Shown one piece after another: positions 8,169 through 16,169 of a stretch of DNA of 53,892 bases. The stretch lies in NCBI RefSeq assembly GCF_025822605.1, contig NZ_JACKTY010000022.1, forward strand, positions 1 to 53,892, in the 5' to 3' direction. The translations under genes were made by a program, and so were the position numbers. This DNA comes from Mycolicibacterium komossense. GTDB lineage: Bacteria; Actinomycetota; Actinomycetes; Mycobacteriales; Mycobacteriaceae. The stretch's first letter is position 1, and each line of letters begins with the position of its first letter. Under the pieces are notes generated by a model that worked only from the letters and a program-made list of their open reading frames with translations, did no database searches and had not been told where the DNA came from.

Positions 8169-9341
8169 TCAGCGCGGCAGGCCCAGTCCGACCGTCGCGA
8201 TGATGTTGCGCTGAATCTCGTTGGTACCGCCCGCAATTGTTCCGGCAAAGCTGCGCATGTACCGCTCGAACCAGCCGGCCGAGAGGTAGTCGAGGTCGTA
8301 CGGCGCGAACGCGGACGTGGTCGACGGATGGTTCAGCGCTTCCACTCCGCCGCAGGACAGCGCCTGCTCAGTCGCATCGCGCTCGGCCTCGGAGCCCAGC
8401 ACCTTCAGCACGGCGATCGACGCGAGATCCACCTCGCCGCGGGCGGCCCCGGCGACGGCGGCCGAGCCGAGCAGGTGCAGCGCCTGAGTGTCCATCAGCA
8501 GCGTGGCGTACTTGTCGCGATCCAGGGCGCTGACCGGACGGAAGTCACGACTCAGGTTGTGCAGCCGGTCGGCGAACTGCATCCACATCATGGTGCGCTC
8601 GTGACCGAGGGCGCCATTGACCACCTTCCAGCCACCGTTGAGTGGGCCGAGCAGGTTCTCTTTGGGCACCCGGACGTCGGTGAAGAAGACCTCATTGAAG
8701 TCCAGATCGTCCTTCTCACATACCGTCGCGAACGGCCGGCGAACCAGGCCTTCACTCTCGGTCGGGATGAGCACGACGCTGATGCCCTTGTGCTTGGGTG
8801 CATCGGGATCGGTCCGCACCAACGTCATCAGGACATCGGCATCGTGCGCGCCCGAAGTCCACACCTTCTGGCCGTTGACGACGAAATCGTCTCCGTCGGA
8901 GACCGCCCTGGTACGCAGCGAGGCAAGATCCGAGCCGGCACCGGGCTCGCTCATGCCGACCGACGCCGTCAGCTCCGCCCGCAGGATGGGCACCGCCCAG
9001 CGCTGCTTCTGCTCCTCGGTGCCGAACGAGAGGATCGACGCGGCGACGATGCCCACGCCCTGCGGGTTGTAGCTGTGGTAAATCCGCCGCCGGGACAGCT
9101 CCTCCTGGTGTACGTACTGCTGGATCACGGTGGCGTTGCGCCCGCCGTATTCCGGTGGGTTGCCCGGCAGCAGCCAGCCGTTGTCGAACTGGAACCGCTG
9201 CCAGCGCCGCGCCCATTCAGGCACGTCCGAGCAGGACTGTGAGCGCTCACCGGTCTCGGACTCGGGCGGGAGGTGCTGGTCGAGGAAAGCGACGAACTCA
9301 GCCCGGAACTCTTCGACGTCGGCGTCAAACGTGAGTTGCAC
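8169..9341 (-). CDS. Acyl-CoA dehydrogenase (FadE type)
   Basis: 390 residues, GTG start with GAGGAG five bases before it. Full ACAD layout: N-terminal helices, the middle FAD strand with GMSEPGAGSDLASLRT and GQKVWTSGAHDAD, and the C-terminal helical domain ending IAGGTNEIQRNIIATVGLGLPR-like. It makes a 2,3-enoyl-CoA with FAD and passes electrons to ETF. It is a diverged duplicate of the 35722-36906 protein, with near-identical N-terminus and FAD segments. Unlike that copy it has no small ACAD partner next to it. The operator at 9382-9396 is 40 bases upstream, and the gene diverges from the amidohydrolase operon. Substrate unknown. Confidence 0.9.
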   Translation of the reverse strand: MQLTFDADVEEFRAEFVAFLDQHLPPESETGERSQSCSDVPEWARRWQRFQFDNGWLLPGNPPEYGGRNATVIQQYVHQEELSRRRIYHSYNPQGVGIVAASILSFGTEEQKQRWAVPILRAELTASVGMSEPGAGSDLASLRTRAVSDGDDFVVNGQKVWTSGAHDADVLMTLVRTDPDAPKHKGISVVLIPTESEGLVRRPFATVCEKDDLDFNEVFFTDVRVPKENLLGPLNGGWKVVNGALGHERTMMWMQFADRLHNLSRDFRPVSALDRDKYATLLMDTQALHLLGSAAVAGAARGEVDLASIAVLKVLGSEAERDATEQALSCGGVEALNHPSTTSAFAPYDLDYLSAGWFERYMRSFAGTIAGGTNEIQRNIIATVGLGLPR

Positions 9342-9381
9342 TGCTCTCCTCAGGGGCTGGATCGACTACCACAGACCATGC

Positions 9382-9396
9382 GAGAATATCATTCTG
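9382..9396. promoter_or_regulatory. Operator copy, one mismatch (ACAD side)
   Basis: GAGAATATCATTCTG matches 11 of 12 arm positions and has a TATCAT centre resembling a -10 box. It lies 40 bases from the ACAD start codon at 9341. Confidence 0.72.
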
Positions 9397-9457
9397 TAAT
9401 ACAAGAAACAGAAGTCTCACCTTTGCCCCGGCGGATTCCGCACCGCTGCGCCGGACT

Positions 9458-9472
9458 GAGAACTCCATTCTT
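9458..9472. promoter_or_regulatory. Operator-like copy, two mismatches (amidohydrolase side)
   Basis: GAGAACTCCATTCTT matches 10 of 12 arm positions. It sits 101 bases before the amidohydrolase ATG at 9574. As at 5255/5420, this divergent region carries one stronger and one weaker copy. Confidence 0.45.
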
Positions 9473-9573
9473 GCCGTTGAAGAACCGGGTTGTACTATGG
9501 AGGACATGTCCGACTGTGGGCCCAGTGCGCCAAATCCCTCCGAACAGCGTGTTACCGCAGGTGGGTGGCACTG

Positions 9574-10692
9574 ATGATCGAGTTCGACGACGGCAGCGGA
9601 AGCATCTCGAAGACCCCGGTCATCGACACCAGCGTCCACATCTTCTGCAAGTCCAACAAGGATCTGCGCGGGACGTTCCTGCGCGAGCCGTTCGCCAGCC
9701 GGGGCTTTCCCGACTACGAGATGGACTGGTACGGCGCGCCCGGCGGTGAGTACGTCACGGGCAGCAAGGGACCCGACCGGCAGTACCCCGGCTCAGATCC
9801 CGAACTGGTCGCCCAGGAGCTGTTCGACAACCGCGGCGTCGACATCGCGATCCTGCACCCGATGACCCGGGGCATCATGCCCGACCGGCATCTGGGCACC
9901 GCGATCGCCGCGGCCCATAACGAGATGCTGGTGACCCGTTGGCTCGACGGTGAATTCGGCGATCGGTTCCGCGGCACCATCCGGGTCAATCCCGACGACA
10001 TCGCCGGCGCCCTCCGCGAAATCGACAAGTACAAGGACCACCCCGCGGTGGTGCAGATCGGCATCCCGCTACAGTCGCGCGAGCTCTACGGCAAGCCGCA
10101 GTTCTGGCCGCTGTGGGATGCCGCGGTGACGGCCAATCTTCCTGTGGCAGTGCATATCGAGGTGGGCGCGGGAATTCAGTTCCCGCCGACACCGTCAGGA
10201 AAGACGCGGACCTATGAGCAGTACCTCTCCTTCATGTCCCTGAACTACCTCTATCACCTGATGAACATGATCGCCGAGGGTGTCTTCGAGCGATCCCCGG
10301 ACCTGAAGTTCGTCTGGGCCGACGGTGCCGCGGACCTGTTGACGCCGTTCATCTGGCGAATGGACTGCTTTGGCCGACCCCACCTGGAGCAGACACCGTG
10401 GGCGCCGAGGATGCCCAGCGACTACCTGCCCGAGCACGTCTACTTCGTGCAGGGCCTCTTCGACGGACCCGGCGACACCGATTTCGCCGGAGAGTGGTTC
10501 GGCTTCACCGGCAAAGAAGACATCACGATGTTCGGCTCGAGCTACCCCCATTGGGACAGCAACGAATTGACCGTTCCCAGTAGCTATTCGGCTGAGCAGC
10601 GCGACAAGTTCTGCTGGCGCAATGCCGCCGAGCTGTATGGCCTTGAAATGCCGGCAAGTCCCGTCGTACCGTCCGCCGTTCCGGCACAGTAG
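9574..10692 (+). CDS. Amidohydrolase-2 family metal-dependent hydrolase/decarboxylase
   Basis: 372 residues from the ATG at 9574; the frame is open to 9490, but that part does not resemble the family. TIM-barrel features of the ACMSD-like amidohydrolase-2 family are present: a strand-1 motif VIDTSVHIF (about 20), a central AVHIEVGAG, DLKFVWADGAADL, and MFGSSYPHWDS near the C-terminus. Members decarboxylate or hydrolyse ring-derived carboxylates. The usual D-x-H-x-H reads D-T-S-V-H, so one metal histidine is replaced by Ser. It is first in a run with a second amidohydrolase, a Rieske ferredoxin and an alpha/beta hydrolase. The reaction is not assignable. Confidence 0.8.
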   Translation: MIEFDDGSGSISKTPVIDTSVHIFCKSNKDLRGTFLREPFASRGFPDYEMDWYGAPGGEYVTGSKGPDRQYPGSDPELVAQELFDNRGVDIAILHPMTRGIMPDRHLGTAIAAAHNEMLVTRWLDGEFGDRFRGTIRVNPDDIAGALREIDKYKDHPAVVQIGIPLQSRELYGKPQFWPLWDAAVTANLPVAVHIEVGAGIQFPPTPSGKTRTYEQYLSFMSLNYLYHLMNMIAEGVFERSPDLKFVWADGAADLLTPFIWRMDCFGRPHLEQTPWAPRMPSDYLPEHVYFVQGLFDGPGDTDFAGEWFGFTGKEDITMFGSSYPHWDSNELTVPSSYSAEQRDKFCWRNAAELYGLEMPASPVVPSAVPAQ

Positions 10693-10712
10693 AGGGAAGC
10701 GAGGAAGCCACC

Positions 10713-11867
10713 ATGACGACTACTTCGAGTACGTCAGCCCAACCACGAGTACCCGCCGCCGAGCGCATCGCGGTGCGCTGCGTCGACTCCGACGTGCACC
10801 CGATGCCCAAGCGCGGCCAGTTGATCGACTACATCCCCGAGCCGTGGCGCAGCAAGTACTTCCTCAACCATCCGGTCGGCGATACAATTTACTACGACGC
10901 GCCGGACTACGCGCACTCCTACGCGATGCGGGTCGACAGTTTCCCGCCGGACGGCGAATTCGCTTGCAGCGATCCCGATATGGCGTTGCGCCAGCTGATC
11001 ATGGAGGCCGGCTCCGATATCGCGATCCTGGAGCCCACCCACGGGGAATCCCGGTTGGCCGAGGCCACGTCCGCCTACTGCACGGCGACCAACTCCTGGC
11101 TCGCGGAGAACTGGCTGGACGGTCACAACAACTGGCACGAGCGCTGGCGTGGGTCGATCTGCCTGGCCATCGAGGATCCGGTCGGTGCCGTTGCGGAGAT
11201 CGAGAAATGGGCCGAACACCCGTACATGTCGCAGCTGCTGATCAAGGCCGAACCGCGCCCGTCCTGGGGTGACCCGATCTACGACCCCATCTGGAAGGCC
11301 GCCACCAAATACGACATGCCGGTCAGCTGCCATCTGTCGCGCGGTGTCTACGAGACGCTGCCGATCCCGCCGGTCGGACTGCCCAGCTACAACCACGATT
11401 TCATGGTCACCTACTCCCTGCTGGCGGCCAACCAAGTGATGAGTCTTATCTTCGACGGCGTCTTCGACCGCTTCCCCACCATGAAGGTCGTCTTCATCGA
11501 GCACGCCTTCACCTGGATCCTGCCGCTGATGTGGCGGATGGACGCCATCTATCAGAAGCGCAAGTCGTGGCTGGACATCAAGCGAAAGCCCTCCGAGTAC
11601 GTCAAAGACCACATCAAGTTCAGCACTCAACCGCTGGACTATCCGGAGGACAAGACGGAGCTGTCGCGCGCCTTCGAGTGGATGGAATGCGAGAAGATCC
11701 TGCTGTACTCCTCGGACTATCCACACTGGACGTTCGACGATCCCCGCTGGCTGGTCAAGCACCTACCCGAACATGCCCGCGAGGCCATCATGTTCCGCAA
11801 CGGAATCGAGACCTACAAGCTGCCGGATACCGTCCCGGTGCTCGAGGGTCAGGTTCGGGTCTTCTGA
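10713..11867 (+). CDS. Amidohydrolase-2 family protein
   Basis: 384 residues; GAGGAAG precedes the ATG at 10713, 20 bases after the previous gene. Strand 1 carries CVDSDVHPMP (D-x-D-x-H, a common variant of the metal motif). SCHLSRGVY supplies a further His, MKVVFIEHAFTW an Glu-His pair, and YSSDYPHWTFDDP the terminal Asp/His segment. It is homologous to, but clearly distinct from, the gene before it, so the two could form a hetero-oligomer or act on successive intermediates. Chemistry in the family is decarboxylation or C-N/C-C hydrolysis; which applies is unknown. Confidence 0.82.
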   Translation: MTTTSSTSAQPRVPAAERIAVRCVDSDVHPMPKRGQLIDYIPEPWRSKYFLNHPVGDTIYYDAPDYAHSYAMRVDSFPPDGEFACSDPDMALRQLIMEAGSDIAILEPTHGESRLAEATSAYCTATNSWLAENWLDGHNNWHERWRGSICLAIEDPVGAVAEIEKWAEHPYMSQLLIKAEPRPSWGDPIYDPIWKAATKYDMPVSCHLSRGVYETLPIPPVGLPSYNHDFMVTYSLLAANQVMSLIFDGVFDRFPTMKVVFIEHAFTWILPLMWRMDAIYQKRKSWLDIKRKPSEYVKDHIKFSTQPLDYPEDKTELSRAFEWMECEKILLYSSDYPHWTFDDPRWLVKHLPEHAREAIMFRNGIETYKLPDTVPVLEGQVRVF

Positions 11868-11868
11868 G

Positions 11869-12261
11869 TTGGCTACCGAAAGCACCCCGCCCCGGCTGGC
11901 GCAGGGGCGTGAACACATCGTCGCCACGGTAGACGAAATACCATCTGGCACACACAAACTGGTGCCGATCGGACGGCACGGCGTCGGGGTCTACAACGTC
12001 AACGGCACGTTCTACGCGATCGCGAACTACTGCCCGCACGAGGGCGGCCCCCTGTGCTCGGGCCGGGCCCGCGGGCGCACCATCGTCGACGAGGACGTCC
12101 CGGGGGACGCGGTGATGGTCCGGGACAAAGAGTTCATCTTCTGCCCATGGCACCAATGGGGTTTCGAGCTCGCAACCGGAACCACCGCGGTCAAACCCGA
12201 GTGGAGCATCCGCACCTACCCCGTCCGGGTCGTCGACAACGACGTCCTGGTCATGGCCTGA
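11869..12261 (+). CDS. Rieske-type [2Fe-2S] ferredoxin
   Basis: 130 residues from a TTG just after the previous stop; no ATG or GTG fits better. The Rieske ligands are present as CPHEGG (Cys-x-His) and CPWHQWGF (Cys-x2-His). The roughly 23 residues between the two motifs (DEDVPGDAVMV) are longer than in minimal Rieske ferredoxins. There is no C-terminal catalytic domain, so it is an electron carrier rather than an oxygenase. Wedged between amidohydrolases and an alpha/beta hydrolase, it may serve the Rieske oxygenase at 30426 or an oxygenase outside the window. The TTG start is the weakest part of this call. Confidence 0.82.
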   Translation: MATESTPPRLAQGREHIVATVDEIPSGTHKLVPIGRHGVGVYNVNGTFYAIANYCPHEGGPLCSGRARGRTIVDEDVPGDAVMVRDKEFIFCPWHQWGFELATGTTAVKPEWSIRTYPVRVVDNDVLVMA

Positions 12262-12279
12262 CAGTTACAGGAGAACGTT

Positions 12280-13203
12280 GTGCCTACCCAGGCTTCCAAG
12301 AAGGCGTCCGAGAAGGCCACCTTGCGCCGCGGCGAGAAGACCATGGAGATCAACGGCGGCCAGGTCGTCTACGAAATCCTCGGTGCAGGTAACGAAGCAG
12401 GCCCTTTCATCGCCCTGACGCCGGGCGGGCGATTCAGCAAGGACATCCCCGGCCTGCGCCCACTGGCTCGGGCGCTGGTCAACGGCGGCTACCGGGTGCT
12501 GTTGTGGGACCGGCCCAACTGCGGAAAATCCGACGTGCAGTTCTCCGGGCTGAGCGAATCGCATATGCGGGCCGAGACGCTGGCCGCACTGATCAACGGC
12601 CTCGGCATCGGGCCGTGCATCATCGCCGGCGGCTCCGGCGGCGCCCGGGATTCGATGCTCACCACCATGCTCTACCCCGAACTGGTCACCAAGCTGGTGG
12701 TCTGGAACATCGTCGGCGGGGTCTACGGCTCGTTCGTCCTCGGCGGCCACTACATCGTGCCCAGCATTCTCGCGGTCCGCGGCCTCGGAGTCGAAGGGCT
12801 GCTACGGGTGCCTGAGTGGAAGGAGCGGATCGCCGAAAACCCCGGCAACAGAGCTCGTTTCGAGGCCCTTGATACCGACGAATTCCTCAAGGTGATGCTG
12901 CGCTGGCTCAACGCCTTCGTCTCCAAACCTGGTCAGACCATTCCCGGTGTGCCCGATGACATGTTCGACAACATCAAGGTGCCGGCGCTGATCATCCGTG
13001 GCGGTGAGAACGATTGGGACCACCCGAAGCGGACCTCGCTCGAAGTGAGCTGCCTGATCAAAGGTTCCGAGCTCATCGACCCGCCGTGGCCGGAGGATGC
13101 CTGGGAGCGTGCCGGCGAGAAGTTCACCGCCACAGGCAAGTTCTGCCTGTTCGACACCTGGGTACAGGCCGCCCCCGCGATCCTCGAGTTCCTCGGCCGC
13201 TGA
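12280..13203 (+). CDS. Alpha/beta-hydrolase fold enzyme
   Basis: 307 residues; CAGGAG precedes the GTG at 12280. The oxyanion region is TPGGRF, the nucleophile elbow is GGSGGAR (Ser119), and the acid-loop strand is LIIRGGENDWDHP (about 246). The size and elbow resemble C-C bond or ester hydrolases of ring-cleavage pathways. It is last in the run of two amidohydrolases and a Rieske ferredoxin, with 18 bases to the Rieske gene. It may hydrolyse a lactone, ester or vinylogous diketone. The acid/His partners are only partly clear, so the reaction is left open. Confidence 0.82.
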   Translation: MPTQASKKASEKATLRRGEKTMEINGGQVVYEILGAGNEAGPFIALTPGGRFSKDIPGLRPLARALVNGGYRVLLWDRPNCGKSDVQFSGLSESHMRAETLAALINGLGIGPCIIAGGSGGARDSMLTTMLYPELVTKLVVWNIVGGVYGSFVLGGHYIVPSILAVRGLGVEGLLRVPEWKERIAENPGNRARFEALDTDEFLKVMLRWLNAFVSKPGQTIPGVPDDMFDNIKVPALIIRGGENDWDHPKRTSLEVSCLIKGSELIDPPWPEDAWERAGEKFTATGKFCLFDTWVQAAPAILEFLGR

Positions 13204-13220
13204 TGGTCAGCCACTCCGCC

Positions 13221-13715
13221 TCAGGCTCGCCCCTCGTCGACCAGGATGCGCACCTCACAGTTGAGCGACGCCTCCAGCGCCGTGTGGATGCGACTCTCCG
13301 GCACCCCGGCCAGGTCCTCTCTGCGCAGCGTCACGTCGACGATGTCCCACCCGTCACCGCCGGGACGCCGCTCGACCTGCCCGGTCAAACCGAAACCGGA
13401 CAGCACTCCGTGGGCGTCGTCGTCGGTCCCGCGACTGACGAAGGTCACCACACCGGGCACCGGCGTGGCCCCCAGCGGACCGAACACCGTGGTACACAAT
13501 CGCATTACAACAGCCAGCGCAGCATCGCGGTCGTCAGCGGCCAGCAGCACCTCAACCTCACGCCGACTCGGCGGCAGCGCCGCCAGATCCGCGCCGAGCA
13601 CCTCGGCGCCCACGCCACGAGCCAATTCCCCGAGCGCTGTCATGGCCGCTCCGAGCTGATCGGCGGACAGCTCACCGCGGGGATCGACGCCGACTCGCAC
13701 CACCGCGGTTCGCAT
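13221..13715 (-). CDS. Conserved-looking hypothetical protein
   Basis: 164 residues, convergent with the alpha/beta hydrolase (17 bases apart) and divergent from the NuoF-like gene. It opens MRTAVVRVGVDPRGELS, is Ala/Val/Leu-rich and acidic, and has no signal peptide, membrane segment or recognised motif. The minus frame is preferred to an overlapping plus frame (13014-13775) because its composition is protein-like and the plus frame would overlap the hydrolase gene. No function is proposed. Confidence 0.55.
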   Translation of the reverse strand: MRTAVVRVGVDPRGELSADQLGAAMTALGELARGVGAEVLGADLAALPPSRREVEVLLAADDRDAALAVVMRLCTTVFGPLGATPVPGVVTFVSRGTDDDAHGVLSGFGLTGQVERRPGGDGWDIVDVTLRREDLAGVPESRIHTALEASLNCEVRILVDEGRA

Positions 13716-13786
13716 GCGCGCAAGCGTAACGGCGACGCCGTGGCGGCAGGCCCGCAGGGCAGGAGCCCATCATAAACACTCTCGAC

Positions 13787-15091
13787 GTGAACGAAGGTGC
13801 CGAAATCGCCGTTGCCACATGGCCCGGCCTGGTCCCGCGGCTACTGCGCACCGCTTCGGGCCTCGAGGATCTGGCCGACTACCGCGAGAGCGGTGGCTAC
13901 CAGCCGCTCACGGACCCCGACGCCCTCCTGGCCGAAGTCGACCTGTCCGGTCTGCTCGGCCGCGGTGGAGCCGCATTCCCGATCGGGGTCAAACTGCGTA
14001 CCGTGCTCGACGCCGGTCGGCGCGGCCAGGACACCGTCCTGGTCGCCAACGGCGAAGAGGGCGAACCGGCCTCGATCAAAGACCGGTGGCTGCTGCGGCA
14101 TCGGCCGCATCTGGTGCTCGACGGTGTTCGACTGGCCGCGAGGATCATCGGAGCCGAACACGCGCATGTGTACGTCTCGGATCGCCAGGCGGCCTCGGCC
14201 ATCGAAACCGCGTTGCGCGAGTTGAGCGGTTTCCCGGCCGGTCCGGGCAGCCTGACCGTCAGTGTGCGCGTCGTCGATCCGGGTTACGTCGCCGGCGAGG
14301 AGACTGCCGCGGTGCGGGCCATCAACGGCGGGCCGGCCAAACCGACCGACAAGCCACCACGCCCGTTCGAAGTGGGCGTCGGCGGGCTGCCCACCCAGGT
14401 CAGCAACGTCGAAACCCTGGCCCACCTGCCCTATCTGCACCAGCACGGGGCCAAGGCCTATCGCGCGGCGGGCACGCCGGGTTCCGCCGGCACGTTCCTG
14501 GCCACCGTGACCGGAGCCGGGCGACCCGCGACGCTGTACGAAATCCCCTACGGCACAGCGATTGCCGATCTCCTCCGGCAGCACGGCGTGGGCGCCGACC
14601 AGGTCCGCGGAGTGCTGATGGGCGGCTACTTCGCGGGTCTGCTGAACCGCGAGGTTCTCGACGCCACCCTCGATCACGAGGCCATGCGCCATCTCGGGAG
14701 CGGTCTGGGCTGTGGAGCCATCTCGGTCATCACCGACGAATGCCCGGTGGCGGTCGCCGCGTCGGTGATGAGTTACTTCGATCGCGAGAACGCCGGTCAG
14801 TGCGGGTCGTGTTTCAACGGCACCGCGGCGATGGCGGCAGTCACCGAGGCGCTGCGCGACGGTGTAGCCACCGGCGACGACCTTTCCCGGCTGGAACGGT
14901 GGTCGGTGGTACTACGCGGGCGCGGCGCGTGTGCCACGTTGGACGCCGCGGCCAACATCGCCGCCAGCCTGCTGGTGAAGTTCCCGCAGGAGGTGGCGCG
15001 CCACCTCGCCGGCAGCTGTACCGACTGCGGAACCGGCCCGTTCACCGCCGCACGCCCCTACGAAGTGGAAGTGGTGAGTGCACATGAGTGA
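13787..15091 (+). CDS. NuoF-like FMN/NADH flavoprotein with altered Fe-S ligands
   Basis: 434 residues from a GTG. The FMN/NADH signatures of complex I NuoF are clear: GRGGAAFPIGVK (58-69) and NGEEGEPASIKDR (about 89-101). The N3-cluster region reads CGSCFNG (Cys339, Cys342) with Cys382 downstream, so the third Cys of the canonical CxxCxxC is replaced by Gly345. A CTDCG pair (411/414) is added near the C-terminus. No NuoE or NuoG gene is nearby. Instead a 3Fe-4S ferredoxin gene overlaps its end. I infer an NADH:ferredoxin oxidoreductase feeding the window's P450s. The reductase fold is certain; the physiological partner is inferred. Confidence 0.85.
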   Translation: MNEGAEIAVATWPGLVPRLLRTASGLEDLADYRESGGYQPLTDPDALLAEVDLSGLLGRGGAAFPIGVKLRTVLDAGRRGQDTVLVANGEEGEPASIKDRWLLRHRPHLVLDGVRLAARIIGAEHAHVYVSDRQAASAIETALRELSGFPAGPGSLTVSVRVVDPGYVAGEETAAVRAINGGPAKPTDKPPRPFEVGVGGLPTQVSNVETLAHLPYLHQHGAKAYRAAGTPGSAGTFLATVTGAGRPATLYEIPYGTAIADLLRQHGVGADQVRGVLMGGYFAGLLNREVLDATLDHEAMRHLGSGLGCGAISVITDECPVAVAASVMSYFDRENAGQCGSCFNGTAAMAAVTEALRDGVATGDDLSRLERWSVVLRGRGACATLDAAANIAASLLVKFPQEVARHLAGSCTDCGTGPFTAARPYEVEVVSAHE

Positions 15092-15320
15092 CGTTGTCGG
15101 CATGCAAATCAGGCTCGACCGGACCATGTGCGACGGCTTCGGGCTGTGCGCCAAGCATGCGCCCGGATACTTCTCCCTCGACGACTGGGGTTATGCCTCA
15201 CTGATCGGCAACGGCACTGTGCCGGAACAAGATCAGGACGCAGTGCACCGCGCGCTTCTCGACTGCCCGGTGCATGCCATCATCGCCGTGCCTGTCCCCG
15301 CTACCGGACCGCCCCGTTGA
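15084..15320 (+). CDS. 3Fe-4S-type ferredoxin
   Basis: 78 residues from the ATG at 15084, inside the last codons of the NuoF-like gene (8-bp overlap). Cys16 and Cys22 (CDGFGLC) and a distal DCPVHAI Cys give the P450-type 3Fe-4S pattern, followed by a Pro-rich tail. The overlap argues that it is the direct electron acceptor of the NuoF-like flavoprotein. The Crp-like gene overlaps its stop codon. It is one of three such ferredoxins in the window; the other two each adjoin a P450. Confidence 0.88.
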   Translation: MSDVVGMQIRLDRTMCDGFGLCAKHAPGYFSLDDWGYASLIGNGTVPEQDQDAVHRALLDCPVHAIIAVPVPATGPPR

Positions 15321-16039
15321 CCAGAAGCGCGGTTTCCGAAGTCCTGGTGGACGGCGGCATCTTCGGTGGGATCGACCGTGACGCGGTGGCGACGTTGACC
15401 CGAGAACTCACACCGGTCACCTTCCGGCGTGGCCACACCGTGTTCGTCGAAGGACAGTCGGGCGACGAGTTGTACATCATCGTCACCGGCAAGGTGAAGA
15501 TCGGCAGGCGCAGCCACGACGGCCGGGAGAACCTGCTGGCCGTGCTCGGCCCGTCGGACGTCTTCGGCGAGTTGTCGGTGTTCGACTCCGGTCCGCGGAC
15601 ATCCACGGTCACTGCAGTCACGGCGGTGAGCGCGGTGACGATGGATCGCGACGCCCTGCGCGTATGGATGGCAGCACACCCCGAGATCGGCGAGCAACTA
15701 CTGCGCGTACTGGCCCGTCGCCTGCGCGATACCAATGACAATCTCGCGGACCTGATCTTCACCGACGTGCCGGGGCGCGTCGCCAAGCTGCTGCTCCAGT
15801 TGACCCGTCGCTTCGGCGTGCCCCACCGCGGCGAGCCGGTTGGGCCCAACGGGGCCGACCGTGAGGCCATCCGCGTCGAACACGATCTGACGCAGGAGGA
15901 GATCGCCCAATTGGTCGGCGCCTCGCGCGAAACCGTGAACAAGGCGCTTTCGGAGTTCGCCGAGCGCGGCTGGATCCGGTTGCAGAGCAAATGTGTCCTC
16001 GTCCTCGACCGGCCGCGGCTGGCCCGGCGCGCCAGGTGA
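15317..16039 (+). CDS. Crp/Fnr-family regulator, paralogue of mycobacterial Crp
   Basis: 240 residues from a TTG overlapping the ferredoxin stop by 4 bp. It aligns along its length with mycobacterial Crp (Rv3676): [28 protein letters not shown], the cAMP pocket [30 protein letters not shown], and a recognition helix [14 protein letters not shown] that is essentially the same. It differs by an insertion of about 10 residues ([14 protein letters not shown]) before the HTH. It probably binds cAMP and a TGTGA-N6-TCACA-like box. Cotranscription with redox genes suggests a local cAMP input. The main chromosomal Crp would be a separate gene, so I treat this as a paralogue. Confidence 0.85.
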   Translation: MTRSAVSEVLVDGGIFGGIDRDAVATLTRELTPVTFRRGHTVFVEGQSGDELYIIVTGKVKIGRRSHDGRENLLAVLGPSDVFGELSVFDSGPRTSTVTAVTAVSAVTMDRDALRVWMAAHPEIGEQLLRVLARRLRDTNDNLADLIFTDVPGRVAKLLLQLTRRFGVPHRGEPVGPNGADREAIRVEHDLTQEEIAQLVGASRETVNKALSEFAERGWIRLQSKCVLVLDRPRLARRAR

Positions 16040-16074
16040 ACCCGATCGCACCTAGATCCACCGTACTTCACACT

Positions 16075-16089
16075 GATAACGTGATTCTC
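16075..16089. promoter_or_regulatory. Operator-like copy, two mismatches
   Basis: GATAACGTGATTCTC has an intact right arm and two mismatches in the left arm. It lies 80 bases before the DUF35-thiolase fusion gene at 16170, in the only sizeable gap of the 13787-21829 run, so it could mark an internal promoter. Confidence 0.5.
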
Positions 16090-16169
16090 CAAAGCGAATA
16101 AGCACAATATCCTCTCCGACTCTGGAGGCCGCGATCCCATTCCTCGAGCACCAGCCGATATCCAGCCGC

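Noticed and set aside
10734..11762. 342-codon minus-strand frame
   Set aside because: Shadow of the second amidohydrolase; rich in Val/Gly/Arg/Asp with no recognisable domain.
13014..13775. Plus-strand frame over the hypothetical gene at 13221-13715
   Set aside because: It would overlap the alpha/beta hydrolase end and the NuoF-like leader and looks like shadow sequence. The minus frame is more protein-like.
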